Part shown: positions 55,969 to 63,123 of the stretch, piece after piece
Layout of the letters: each line of letters starts with the position of its first letter
Position numbering within the stretch: position 1 is the first letter of the stretch
NCBI RefSeq assembly: GCF_002005205.3
Contig: NZ_CP019701.2
Coordinates: 1,302,001-1,366,000, forward strand
Direction of reading: 5' to 3'
DNA: 64,000 bases
DNA from: Rhizobium rhizogenes
GTDB lineage: Bacteria > Pseudomonadota > Alphaproteobacteria > Rhizobiales > Rhizobiaceae
Translations under genes and position numbers: made by a program
The notes under the pieces: generated by a model
What the model was told of the DNA's origin: nothing
The model's database searches: none
Seen by the model: the letters and a program-made list of their open reading frames with translations, nothing else

Positions 55969-56217
55969 CTACAACTTCGTTTCCGGTGCGCTTCTTGCCC
56001 CAATGAAGCGCGGCTCCAATGGCCGACCGGCAATACGGCTCCCGAATTCCTCCGTGAAAGGAACGGGCGCGGCCTGCTTTACCGCGTCGATGGCGGAACA
56101 GATAAAAGCCTGCCGTCTCGGGCTCTCTTCCTGAGGGCGTGCGGCGATGACGACCACCTTGCCCCGTATCTGCCCGTCCTTGTGCAGAATGAACCGCAGC
56201 GTCTGCAAATACGACAT
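55969..56217 (-). CDS. Possible fragment of a TonB/TolA C-terminal-like protein
   Basis: A minus-strand frame contains LRFILHKDGQIRGKVVVIAA followed by RQAFICSAIDAVKQAAPV and GRPLEPRFI. This is the strand-helix-strand pattern of the TonB/TolA C-terminal domain (R-F-x-L-x2-D-G, then A-x3-V-x2-A-x-P). Codon use looks like a real gene. No signal peptide, membrane helix or good ribosome-binding site precedes the domain, so it may be the remnant of a longer gene or start upstream in the same frame (up to 56409). It could also be coincidence. Confidence 0.3.
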   Translation of the reverse strand: MSYLQTLRFILHKDGQIRGKVVVIAARPQEESPRRQAFICSAIDAVKQAAPVPFTEEFGSRIAGRPLEPRFIGARSAPETKL

Positions 56218-56485
56218 GCGTTTCGAATTCCAGGGCAATGCGCTGGAGGACCTCGAGGACACGCAGGACCTCTGCGAACTCGGCGAATATACCATTACCG
56301 AATGAGTGGGAGGCAATGCGGCCCTGCCCGATAAAGGCGAGGCTGGCAGCAGCGGACGGCCCTGACACGACCGCCGTCCCTCAGCGGCAATGAAGCCGCG
56401 AAAAACCACGGGGAACGATGATTATAGGCGCTACTGCGTCGCCCTCGTCCGCAAAGCTGTCTCAATCGTCCCTATGATTGGCGCC

Positions 56486-56716
56486 ATGAGATTGATCGTC
56501 AACATATTGCTGTTCGTCCTCGGCGCACTCGGGAGCGGGATATGTGCGTTTCTATTGTCGGGAGCGCTTGCCGATTCCGGGCTGCTCGGTTCCTGTTTCG
56601 AGGGAAACTGCGCTTATGCGGCGCTTTTTATGGTGTTTCCTGTCACATGGTTCGTGGTCTTTGCCCTTTATGTCATGGCCCTGTTGATATGGCGGCGCAA
56701 ACCCTTCCGTAATTGA
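56486..56716 (+). CDS. Small membrane protein of unknown function
   Basis: A frame of about 76 residues starts MRLIVNILLFVLGALGSG and has two hydrophobic helices (about 4-24 and 48-70), with a C-x5-C pair in the loop between them (GSCFEGNCAY). The C-terminus is basic (WRRKPFRN), which fits a cytoplasmic tail. The start could also be an ATG 12 bases upstream; neither has a strong ribosome-binding site. The family is not recognised. It is the first small gene in the accessory-looking region after tRNA-Lys. Confidence 0.6.
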   Translation: MRLIVNILLFVLGALGSGICAFLLSGALADSGLLGSCFEGNCAYAALFMVFPVTWFVVFALYVMALLIWRRKPFRN

Positions 56717-56927
56717 CGGCTTTGAAAAAAGCACGGGGCGGCCTCATCGCCACCGCACGTTCGTTGACAGCGATCAGCACTTGCCGTTAACTCCGCCTGC
56801 TGGGGATTCGCTGCCAGTGATATACGGGCCTGCAGGGCATAACCCGATATCACCGGCCTCTGAATGTGCATGTTCCGATTTGCGTTTCGCGTTTGCTGGG
56901 CATGACGGAAAACAGGGAGACCAAAGG

Positions 56928-57152
56928 ATGCGGGCCGCAATCAATTCCCCGTCGCTGTCGATCGACACCATGGACTACCAGGCGGAATGCCAGTTCGCGC
57001 TGGAACCCTCCATCCAGGGCCTTATTGAAAAAGCCGAAGATGCCGGCTGGAACCGCCAGCAGGCCGCACTCGCCATCGTCGCGCTTGCCAGCGAACATGT
57101 CACCGACATGCTGTCGGCCCTCGCCGCACCGGATCAACGCCCCCTGTCCTGA
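56928..57152 (+). CDS. Small soluble protein of unknown function
   Basis: This 74-residue acidic protein starts MRAAINSPSLSIDT with GGGAG and AAAGG ahead of the ATG at 56928. A central helical segment (EPSIQGLIEKAEDAGWNRQQ, residues 29-48) precedes an alanine-rich helix. Its codon use and length resemble conserved small rhizobial proteins, but I cannot name a family. It lies between the small membrane protein gene and the SOS-box gene on the same strand. Confidence 0.6.
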   Translation: MRAAINSPSLSIDTMDYQAECQFALEPSIQGLIEKAEDAGWNRQQAALAIVALASEHVTDMLSALAAPDQRPLS

Positions 57153-57444
57153 TAGCCCTCCTCCCGCCGGAGCGGATCAGCGCCCGGCACCGTCAGCATT
57201 ATTCCAAAAATCGATCGAGTCGGCCGGAGCGTCCCACGTCGCATCCGCTGAAACCCTCATGGCTGCGCGGCATCCGCGATGCAAGCGGGGTTCACCGCTG
57301 CGCGTCTCCAGCTTCTCTCCCGCCCGCCGCATTCCTGAACGGCCCCGGCTTCAGGGCCATCGACGATCCGTCGACACCCCTGCCACACTGTTGACACAAG
57401 CACCCAATAATGAGAACATATAGTGAACATTATGGAGGTCAGCG
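57153..57444. other. Spacer with a LexA-type box ahead of the 62-residue gene
   Basis: The 290-bp stretch contains no gene that I can support. A TTGACA (57391-57396) and the LexA-type box at 57414-57428 lie at its downstream end. Confidence 0.5.
57414..57428 (+). promoter_or_regulatory. LexA (SOS) box of alphaproteobacterial type
   Basis: GAACATATAGTGAAC is two direct GAAC repeats seven bases apart. On the minus strand it reads GTTC-N7-GTTC, the Rhizobiales LexA operator. It ends 16 bases ahead of the 57445 start codon and lies downstream of TTGACA at 57391. Confidence 0.8.
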
Positions 57445-57633
57445 ATGAACACAGCAGACGCAGCCATAGAAAACGCCCTCTCCGTGGTCGCCCGTTCCCG
57501 TGACATGCGGGAGCGCGCGCTGGAGCGGCGCCGCGAATTGCAGCGACGGACGGAAATCATCATTACCCGTCCGCTTTATGTGCTGAAAAAGAACGAGGGA
57601 CCGCGTCAGCTGTCGCTGAAACTCGACAGCTAG
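57445..57633 (+). CDS. Small basic protein, probably SOS-regulated
   Basis: This 62-residue, highly charged protein starts with an N-terminal helical segment (MNTADAAIENALSVVARSRD) and a run of R and E (RERALERRRELQRRTE), followed by a short hydrophobic stretch. The ATG at 57445 has a strong GGAGG site eight bases ahead. The LexA-type box 16 bases upstream and the -35-like TTGACA indicate DNA-damage induction. The basic helical character would fit nucleic-acid binding or an inhibitor of cell division, but no family is recognised. Confidence 0.7.
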   Translation: MNTADAAIENALSVVARSRDMRERALERRRELQRRTEIIITRPLYVLKKNEGPRQLSLKLDS

Positions 57634-57756
57634 CCATATCCTCCCAAAGGGCAGCATCACCTGCGGTGAAACCGGCGCCGGCAGAATGGCCCGGACCGGA
57701 ACGGACCGGAAACCGCGCGACGACAGATCGTTCGCCGTGTCATGTTGCCCATAGAT

Positions 57757-57792
57757 AAAATCCCGTGCGGATGACATCGCGCACGGGATTTT
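57757..57792. terminator. Bidirectional terminator between the 62-residue and 83-residue genes
   Basis: Perfect 12-bp arms AAAATCCCGTGC/GCACGGGATTTT (57757-57768 with 57781-57792) suit both converging transcripts. Confidence 0.85.
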
Positions 57793-57818
57793 CAGAATGA
57801 AGAGGTCATTGCCTTGTC

Positions 57819-58070
57819 TTATTGCATGCGTTGCATTGCGGCTTCGGGTTCGCCGGTCGTCGCAACCGTTGCCGCAGGAAGGCGGTCGGTCTTTTTCAGG
57901 ATGACGACTGGCTTGTCCACCGGTTCCGTCGGCGGAACGATGCTTGCAGTTTTGAATTCACGGTCGACGGCAGGAACGGAAGCGTTGATCTTTTCATGAC
58001 CCGCGCATTCCGCAAGCGCTGCACTGGCGGAAAAACCAAAGACAGCGGCGATAATGAGAACTGATTTCAT
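57819..58070 (-). CDS. Small exported protein of unknown function
   Basis: This 83-residue protein has a clear signal peptide (MKSVLIIAAVFGFSASAALA, cleavage after ALA) and a proline/valine-rich mature part of about 60 residues with one cysteine (ECAGHE). GGGAG lies six bases ahead of the ATG. It should be periplasmic or surface-associated. No enzymatic motif is visible and no family is recognised. Confidence 0.7.
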   Translation of the reverse strand: MKSVLIIAAVFGFSASAALAECAGHEKINASVPAVDREFKTASIVPPTEPVDKPVVILKKTDRLPAATVATTGEPEAAMQRMQ

Positions 58071-58221
58071 GTCATTCTCCCTTCGCTTTTATGGCAATCT
58101 CCAGTCTATGTGGAGACGAACCGGATTGAAAATCACACTTTAGAGACATCTAAAGCACTCGATCATTTCGGCAGTCGTCGTCATTGATGTGCAAGTAAAC
58201 GGCTGGACGGTATCCTCGCCC

Positions 58222-58380
58222 TTATTTTTTCCGCACATCCAGCGGATTTTGGCAAAGCGGCCTGCGAAATATCATCGCCACGTAACTTCCCTTGAGGGAG
58301 ATGAGGCTTGGCTTGTAAATTGAGACCTTTGCCGTGTTGGCGGCCTTTATCGTTCTTCCATCAGAGGAATTCTGCTGCAT
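58222..58380 (-). CDS. 52-residue small protein with a near-perfect Shine-Dalgarno site
   Basis: A minus-strand frame begins with ATG at 58380 preceded by AAGGAGG with a six-base spacer, the best ribosome-binding site in this part of the window. The product (MQQNSSDGRTIKAANTAKVS followed by IYKPSLISLKG and a basic C-terminus MIFRRPLCQNPLDVRKK) has no recognised family and is rich in K and S. The strong translation signal supports a real gene; the length and lack of homologues visible here keep confidence moderate. Confidence 0.55.
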   Translation of the reverse strand: MQQNSSDGRTIKAANTAKVSIYKPSLISLKGSYVAMIFRRPLCQNPLDVRKK

Positions 58381-58740
58381 GGCACGCCTCCTTACATGAG
58401 CGATAACGAAAAAACGCCGGTCTTGTTCCGCGCTGCGGTTTCGTTGCGAACGAGAAAGGGCAAGACGTCACTGCTCGTTTCTTCTCCCCGCCGGAAAGAA
58501 GATGGCCCGAAGGGTCAGATGAGGGGCAATCTTGCCGGATTTCGGAGAGCTCGCCCCCTCATCCCGTTGCCGCGACCTTCTCCGCGGCGGGGAAAAGAAA
58601 CAGGCGGCGCACTCCCAATCCCATCCATCCCCCACGCTTGAAAATTCCGCCCAAAACCTCTATATGCCTCATCGCGAGGACGACCTCGGCCATCATGGCG
58701 ACAGCATGCGGGACGGCCCGGTCACATACCGGAGAATAAA
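58381..58740. other. Gene-free stretch with RIME-like copy 2
   Basis: The 360 bases hold no supportable reading frame apart from the repeat at 58481-58600. The leader from 58600 to the TTG at 58741 contains the PACE ribosome-binding site. Confidence 0.5.
58481..58600. repeat. RIME1-like intergenic element (copy 2)
   Basis: CTTCTCCCCGCCGGAAAGAAG, shown in two parts as CTTCTCCCCGCCGG and AAAGAAG, starts a copy of the element at 52385. The inner GGCCCGAAGGGTC and the later CCTTCTCCGCGGCGGGG match it with several substitutions. Both copies sit in intergenic spaces. Confidence 0.8.
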
Positions 58741-59175
58741 TTGCGTTCCCTGCCCGATCGTATCCGCCATGCGCTCAGCTTCGAAATCATCGGCCTTCTG
58801 CTCATCGTGCCGCTTGGCGCGCTTGTGTTCCATATGCCGATGGAAGATATCGGCATTGTCGGCCTCGTCAGTGCCACCCTCGCCACCGCCTGGAACTATC
58901 TTTACAATCTGGGCTTCGACCACGCCATGCAGCGCCTGAAGGGCACGACGTTGAAAACACCCGCCATCCGCGTCGCCCATGCCATTCTGTTCGAACTCGG
59001 CCTGCTGATCGTGCTCATGCCCTTCATCGCCTGGTATCTCGGCATCAGCCTCGCCCATGCTCTGGTGATGGATATCTCGTTTGCGCTGTTTTACGTGGTC
59101 TACGCTTTTGTCTTCAACTGGAGCTACGACCGGATTTTCCCGCTGCCGGAATGGCAGTCGCAGGATGCCGTCTGA
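58741..59175 (+). CDS. PACE family efflux transporter
   Basis: This 144-residue integral membrane protein contains two copies of the bacterial transmembrane pair domain: the first around residues 8-60 and the second around 78-135. Each has a charged strand followed by two helices (RHALSFEIIGLLL; RVAHAILFELGLL). PACE proteins such as AceI export chlorhexidine, other biocides and short polyamines. Residue-level specificity cannot be judged. The start is a TTG at 58741 with GGAG seven bases ahead. Confidence 0.85.
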   Translation: MRSLPDRIRHALSFEIIGLLLIVPLGALVFHMPMEDIGIVGLVSATLATAWNYLYNLGFDHAMQRLKGTTLKTPAIRVAHAILFELGLLIVLMPFIAWYLGISLAHALVMDISFALFYVVYAFVFNWSYDRIFPLPEWQSQDAV

Positions 59176-59205
59176 TCGACGGGCACGGCTGAAAACGGCA
59201 GGGTT

Positions 59206-60174
59206 TCAGCGCAGCGAGGCCCTGAAAAAGCTGACGACATCGGCGTTGAAACCGCGATGAAACTCTGCCCGGTCGAAACCGGGCACATCGCTGCAAACCT
59301 GCGGCAAAGCTTTTGCCATTTCTGCCGGGCAAGGCGCGATGAACGAGAAATGCCCTGCCCCCTTCACCGTCCGGTAGTCCGGTTTCTTCGGCAGTTCATC
59401 GCGCAATCTCGCAATATCCTGCGGCACAATGCCATCACCGCCCTGTTCCGAACGCCACAGCTGGACAGGAATACCGATATCTTTCAGATTTTCAGCGCCG
59501 GGAAAGGCATTGAGCGGGTCCGCAAGAACCGCGGCCCTTACCCGCTTATCGTGAACCCGGTCTTTCGCAACAGCGCTTTTGTCCCGCATCTGCGCGCATA
59601 TCGGCGCCTGCTCGTCCGGGCATGGCAATCTGCTGTTTAAAAAATCCGGCACGCCGCCGGCAAGCACCAGCGCCGTGTAACCGCCGCGGGAAAATCCGAA
59701 GATACCGATCCGCCCGGCATCGATGACGCCGGCCTCTTTCCAGCTTGTCAGCATATGATCAAGCAGGCGGACGATATCCGCCGGCCGGTCGGTCAGCGCG
59801 GAAAGCTCGCCTGCCCGCTTCATATCGATCGCATTATCGCCGGGATGATTAAGCGCCGCGACGATGAAACCGGCATCCGCCAGCGCCTCCGCCGTATCCC
59901 GATGGCTGAAATATGTGCCGGCGAAACCATGGGAAATGACGATAAGCGGATATTGCCCGTCAATGATCGGGCAATCGCGCACCGCAGGCAGTACGAAGGG
60001 ACCGATGCGGCTTTCCACCGGCGCTGCCGCGCAAGGCGACCAGACAGCCGCCCTGATGGGAGCTTTGCCATCAGTGGATGGAACCTCGATCAACCGCAGG
60101 CCGGCGGCCGTGGCAGCGCCCGTCCCGGAAAGAACGGAAATCAGAAGAAGGCAACACACCACCAGGAATCGCAT
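59206..60174 (-). CDS. Exported alpha/beta-hydrolase (dienelactone hydrolase-like)
   Basis: This protein of about 322 residues has a signal peptide (MRFLVVCCLLLISVLSGTGA, about 1-22). The hydrolase core has HGFAGTYF (oxyanion region), a serine in GFSRGGY (about 165) and an aspartate near VLADPLNAFPG. The histidine is in GAGHFSF near the C-terminus. Cysteine pairs near the middle and end (CPDEQAPIC; APCPAEM) could form disulfides in the periplasm. The start may instead be an ATG at 60198. No substrate is inferable. It converges with the PACE gene. Confidence 0.82.
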   Translation of the reverse strand: MRFLVVCCLLLISVLSGTGAATAAGLRLIEVPSTDGKAPIRAAVWSPCAAAPVESRIGPFVLPAVRDCPIIDGQYPLIVISHGFAGTYFSHRDTAEALADAGFIVAALNHPGDNAIDMKRAGELSALTDRPADIVRLLDHMLTSWKEAGVIDAGRIGIFGFSRGGYTALVLAGGVPDFLNSRLPCPDEQAPICAQMRDKSAVAKDRVHDKRVRAAVLADPLNAFPGAENLKDIGIPVQLWRSEQGGDGIVPQDIARLRDELPKKPDYRTVKGAGHFSFIAPCPAEMAKALPQVCSDVPGFDRAEFHRGFNADVVSFFRASLR

Positions 60175-60277
60175 CAGAAACTCGCGGATCGAAAACATGG
60201 AGCGCAAGGCCGGTCATCGACCAGCCCTGCCCGAAACATAAGGCAATTTTTATAGCGCTGATGACCGCCGCGAAGGC

Positions 60278-60883
60278 TTAAAGCGACTTCAGCGTCCAGG
60301 CCACGATCTCCCGCGTCGCCACGGCAAAGGCCTGATCCAGCGCCTTCACGAAATTGGCGTTGCCGGAGCCGCTGACACGGGCGCTGGCGCGGAACACTTC
60401 CTGCGCCTTCACCGTACCGTTGCGGTCGTTCAGAAGCTTCACCGACATTTCGATATTGGCCGTGTTTTTCGCCGTATCCACCTCGAAGGCGCGAATATCC
60501 GTCACGACCTGATAGTCGATCGCCAGCCCCTGCCCCGGCCGGCCGACGCCGCCGAGCTTGCCGGTATCTTCGAACGCTTCCACGAGCTTGGACTGCACCA
60601 TGCGCGGCAGGCGGTCGCTCCATTGCGAATTACCGAGATATTGCACTTCCGAACCGGAAAGGCGCACCACGATATTTTCGCTGTCCAGCGCCTTGAGCGC
60701 GGTCGGATCGGCGATCAGCAGCTGCCGGCTCTTGAGCGAAGGTCCCTGCGCAACAGCCGCAGACGACACGGAGAGATCGAACGTATCGTTCTTCGGCGCA
60801 CCCGCGCAGCCCGTCATCAGGGCGGCAAGCAGCGGCACTGCAAGAAGAGCACGGCGCTTCTGGTCGGTCATCGATCGTATCAT
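60278..60883 (-). CDS. ABC transport auxiliary lipoprotein (PqiC/LptE-like)
   Basis: This 201-residue outer-membrane-type lipoprotein is the auxiliary partner of an MCE/Mla transporter. The signal peptide ends in the lipobox LMTGCAG. The mature part has the family pattern NDTFDLSVS early and VVRLSGSEVQYL around residue 75, with SARVSGSGNANFVKALDQAF towards the end. It lies 15 bases downstream of mlaD, as in other MCE operons. Its direction of lipid movement cannot be told. Confidence 0.87.
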   Translation of the reverse strand: MIRSMTDQKRRALLAVPLLAALMTGCAGAPKNDTFDLSVSSAAVAQGPSLKSRQLLIADPTALKALDSENIVVRLSGSEVQYLGNSQWSDRLPRMVQSKLVEAFEDTGKLGGVGRPGQGLAIDYQVVTDIRAFEVDTAKNTANIEMSVKLLNDRNGTVKAQEVFRASARVSGSGNANFVKALDQAFAVATREIVAWTLKSL

Positions 60884-60898
60884 TGGCCCATACCCCTC

Positions 60899-62269
60899 TT
60901 AACGCCTTGTTCTGCCGTCATATTGTTTCACGGTTTCGCCGCCGAAAATCAACCGCTGCGGATCGCGGTCGATATTGGTGATGGCATTGTTGAGATTGTC
61001 GACCGTCTGCCGCGTGCTGCCGATCAGGGCCTGGAAATCCTTGAGGCCAGAGCTGGAGAAGCGGGTCAGATTGTCGGCAATCGGCCCGATACGGGCATTG
61101 AGATTGTCGGCCACGGCCTTGAACGAGGTCAGCGTCTCGCGCGCCTTGGCAAACAGCGAATTGGCGTCATCGGTGCCGAGCATACCGTCCACCTTGGCGA
61201 GAATGCCGTCAACACGGCTGGAGGCGAGGTTCAGCTTGCGGCCCATGTCGGTGAAGTCGGAAACCGCCTGATCGATATCGGCGCGGCGGGCACCGACATC
61301 ATCGGCAATCCGCTTGAAGTTCGCCACGGCATCACGCGCATCGGCGGTCGCGGCGGAAACATCGCCGACCACGGTGCTCACCTTGGCGGGATCGACGGAG
61401 GCCAGAAGCTCATCCGCGCGCTTCACCACGGTCTGCACTTCCGTGCTCGCCGCCTCGAAATTGCGTGCCGTGCTCTGCACCGTCTCCATGATGCCCTGAA
61501 TATCGCTGGAAGCCGACGCGACATCCTTCGTCACCTTGTCGACATTCGACAGGATGGAATCGATCTTGCCGGCATCCACCGCCTTCACCAGATCCTCGAT
61601 AGCGGTCAGCGTGCCGTCGAGACGCACCGAGACTGACTGCACCGTGGTGGAAAGCGAGCTGAGGCTTGCAATGAAATTCTTGATGCCGTCGGAATTGGCC
61701 GCCAGCGCATCGGAGAACTTCTCGGCATTGCGCACAGTCTGCGTCAGCGGACCACGGGCGTCCTGCACGAAACCCTGCAATTCGCCGATGGCGCCATCGG
61801 CGCGCTTCAAAATCTTGTCGGCGGTGGCAAGCAGATTGGTGACGCTGGAAAGATCGGCCGTCAGTTCCGCCGGAACGCCGGTCTCGGCGGATTTCTGCAG
61901 AATACGCTCGCCATCCTTGTTGCCGCCGGAAAGCTCGATATAGGCAGCACCCGTCAGGCCCTGAATTTCAAGCACGGCGCGGGTCGAAGGGAAAACCGGG
62001 GCATCGGCCTGCACCTCGGTAAAGGCGATGGAATAGGCCGGATCGTCGCGGTCGATGGCGAGCCCGCGCACGGTGCCGACAGGAATGCCGTTAAAGCGCA
62101 CCGGCGAGCCGACAGAAAGGCCGTTGGCGGAGCCGGGAATACGCACGACAAGCTGCGCCGTCGGGCCGCCACGGCCAAATTCCGCCATCCAGTACACGAA
62201 GCCGAATGCGGCGGCGATCACGATCAGCGTGAAAATTCCGACTATGGTGTAGTTCGCCTTGGTTTCCAT
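60899..62269 (-). CDS. mlaD: MlaD/MCE-domain lipid transport protein
   Basis: This 456-residue protein has one N-terminal membrane anchor (about 8-30, GIFTLIVIAAAFGFVYW), an MCE domain (about 40-140, LVVRIPGSANGLSVGSPVRF) and a long coiled-coil-rich C-terminal tail (about 160-440). It is longer than E. coli MlaD and recalls PqiB/YebT-like proteins that span the periplasm. It should form a hexamer carrying phospholipid between inner and outer membranes. The ATG at 62269 lies seven bases after the mlaF stop. Confidence 0.93.
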   Translation of the reverse strand: METKANYTIVGIFTLIVIAAAFGFVYWMAEFGRGGPTAQLVVRIPGSANGLSVGSPVRFNGIPVGTVRGLAIDRDDPAYSIAFTEVQADAPVFPSTRAVLEIQGLTGAAYIELSGGNKDGERILQKSAETGVPAELTADLSSVTNLLATADKILKRADGAIGELQGFVQDARGPLTQTVRNAEKFSDALAANSDGIKNFIASLSSLSTTVQSVSVRLDGTLTAIEDLVKAVDAGKIDSILSNVDKVTKDVASASSDIQGIMETVQSTARNFEAASTEVQTVVKRADELLASVDPAKVSTVVGDVSAATADARDAVANFKRIADDVGARRADIDQAVSDFTDMGRKLNLASSRVDGILAKVDGMLGTDDANSLFAKARETLTSFKAVADNLNARIGPIADNLTRFSSSGLKDFQALIGSTRQTVDNLNNAITNIDRDPQRLIFGGETVKQYDGRTRR

Positions 62270-62276
62270 GCTTCTG

Positions 62277-63113
62277 TTACTCCACCGGATTTTCGTGTTT
62301 GCCGTCCGGAAGAACGACAGAGCGTGCCCGTTTGCCGCGGAAATAGGACTGCACCCACGGGTCGTCGCAGGCGAACATGTCCTGCAATGTCCCTTCCACC
62401 AGCACCTTCTTCTGGCCAAGAACCGCAATACGGTCACAGACGGAAAACAGGCTGTCGAGGTCGTGCGTCACCATATAGACGGTCAGGCCGAGCGAATCAC
62501 GCAAGCGTGCGATGAGCATATCAAATTCCGCCGCCCCGATGGGATCGAGGCCGGATGTCGGCTCATCGAGGAAGACGAGGTCGGGATCGAGCGACAGCGC
62601 CCGGGCGAGCGCCGCACGCTTGATCATGCCGCCTGACAGTTCCGACGGGTACTTGTCGCCGGCATCGGGCTTCAGGCCGACCATCTCGATCTTCAGATAG
62701 GCAAGCTCGTCCATCAGCTTCTTCGGCAGGTCGAGATATTCCCGCATCGGCAGCTGGATGTTTTCCTTCACCGTCAGGCCGGAAAACAGCGCGCCCTGCT
62801 GGAACAGCACACCGAGCCGCTGGTCGAGCATCATGCGGTCGTCTTCGCTCGCCTTGTCATAGTCGGTGCCGAGAATGCGGATCGCACCCGCCTGCCGCGG
62901 CAGGAGCCGCAAAATCGCGCGCATCAACACGGATTTGCCCGCACCTGAGGGACCGATGAAGCCGAGGATTTCGCCGCGATAGACATCGAGATCGAGATTT
63001 TCGAGCACGTTGCGGCCGTTGAAACCAACGGTCACGCCCTCGACGGAAAGCACCACCTCGCGCCCGTCTTTCCCGGTTTTGGTCTCCTGCGGTGTCTGGT
63101 CCAGTTTCTCCAA
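62277..63113 (-). CDS. mlaF: MlaF-type ABC transporter ATPase
   Basis: This 278-residue ATPase powers the lipid transporter. Motifs: Walker A GPSGAGKSV (about 73), Q-loop in LFQQGALFSG, signature LSGGMIKRAALARAL, Walker B LVFLDEPTSGLDP and the H-loop in YMVTHDLDSL. LSGGM with a following K-R is typical of Mla-type ATPases. The start is a TTG at 63113, six bases behind GGAGGG, the only strong ribosome-binding site near. mlaE ends 10 bases upstream. Confidence 0.93.
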   Translation of the reverse strand: MEKLDQTPQETKTGKDGREVVLSVEGVTVGFNGRNVLENLDLDVYRGEILGFIGPSGAGKSVLMRAILRLLPRQAGAIRILGTDYDKASEDDRMMLDQRLGVLFQQGALFSGLTVKENIQLPMREYLDLPKKLMDELAYLKIEMVGLKPDAGDKYPSELSGGMIKRAALARALSLDPDLVFLDEPTSGLDPIGAAEFDMLIARLRDSLGLTVYMVTHDLDSLFSVCDRIAVLGQKKVLVEGTLQDMFACDDPWVQSYFRGKRARSVVLPDGKHENPVE

Positions 63114-63123
63114 CGCGCCCTCC

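Noticed and set aside
55800..58740. Genomic island integrated at tRNA-Lys
   Set aside because: No integrase, no second copy of the tRNA 3' end and no clear composition break were seen, so an island is only a possibility (kept as an inference finding) and not a call.
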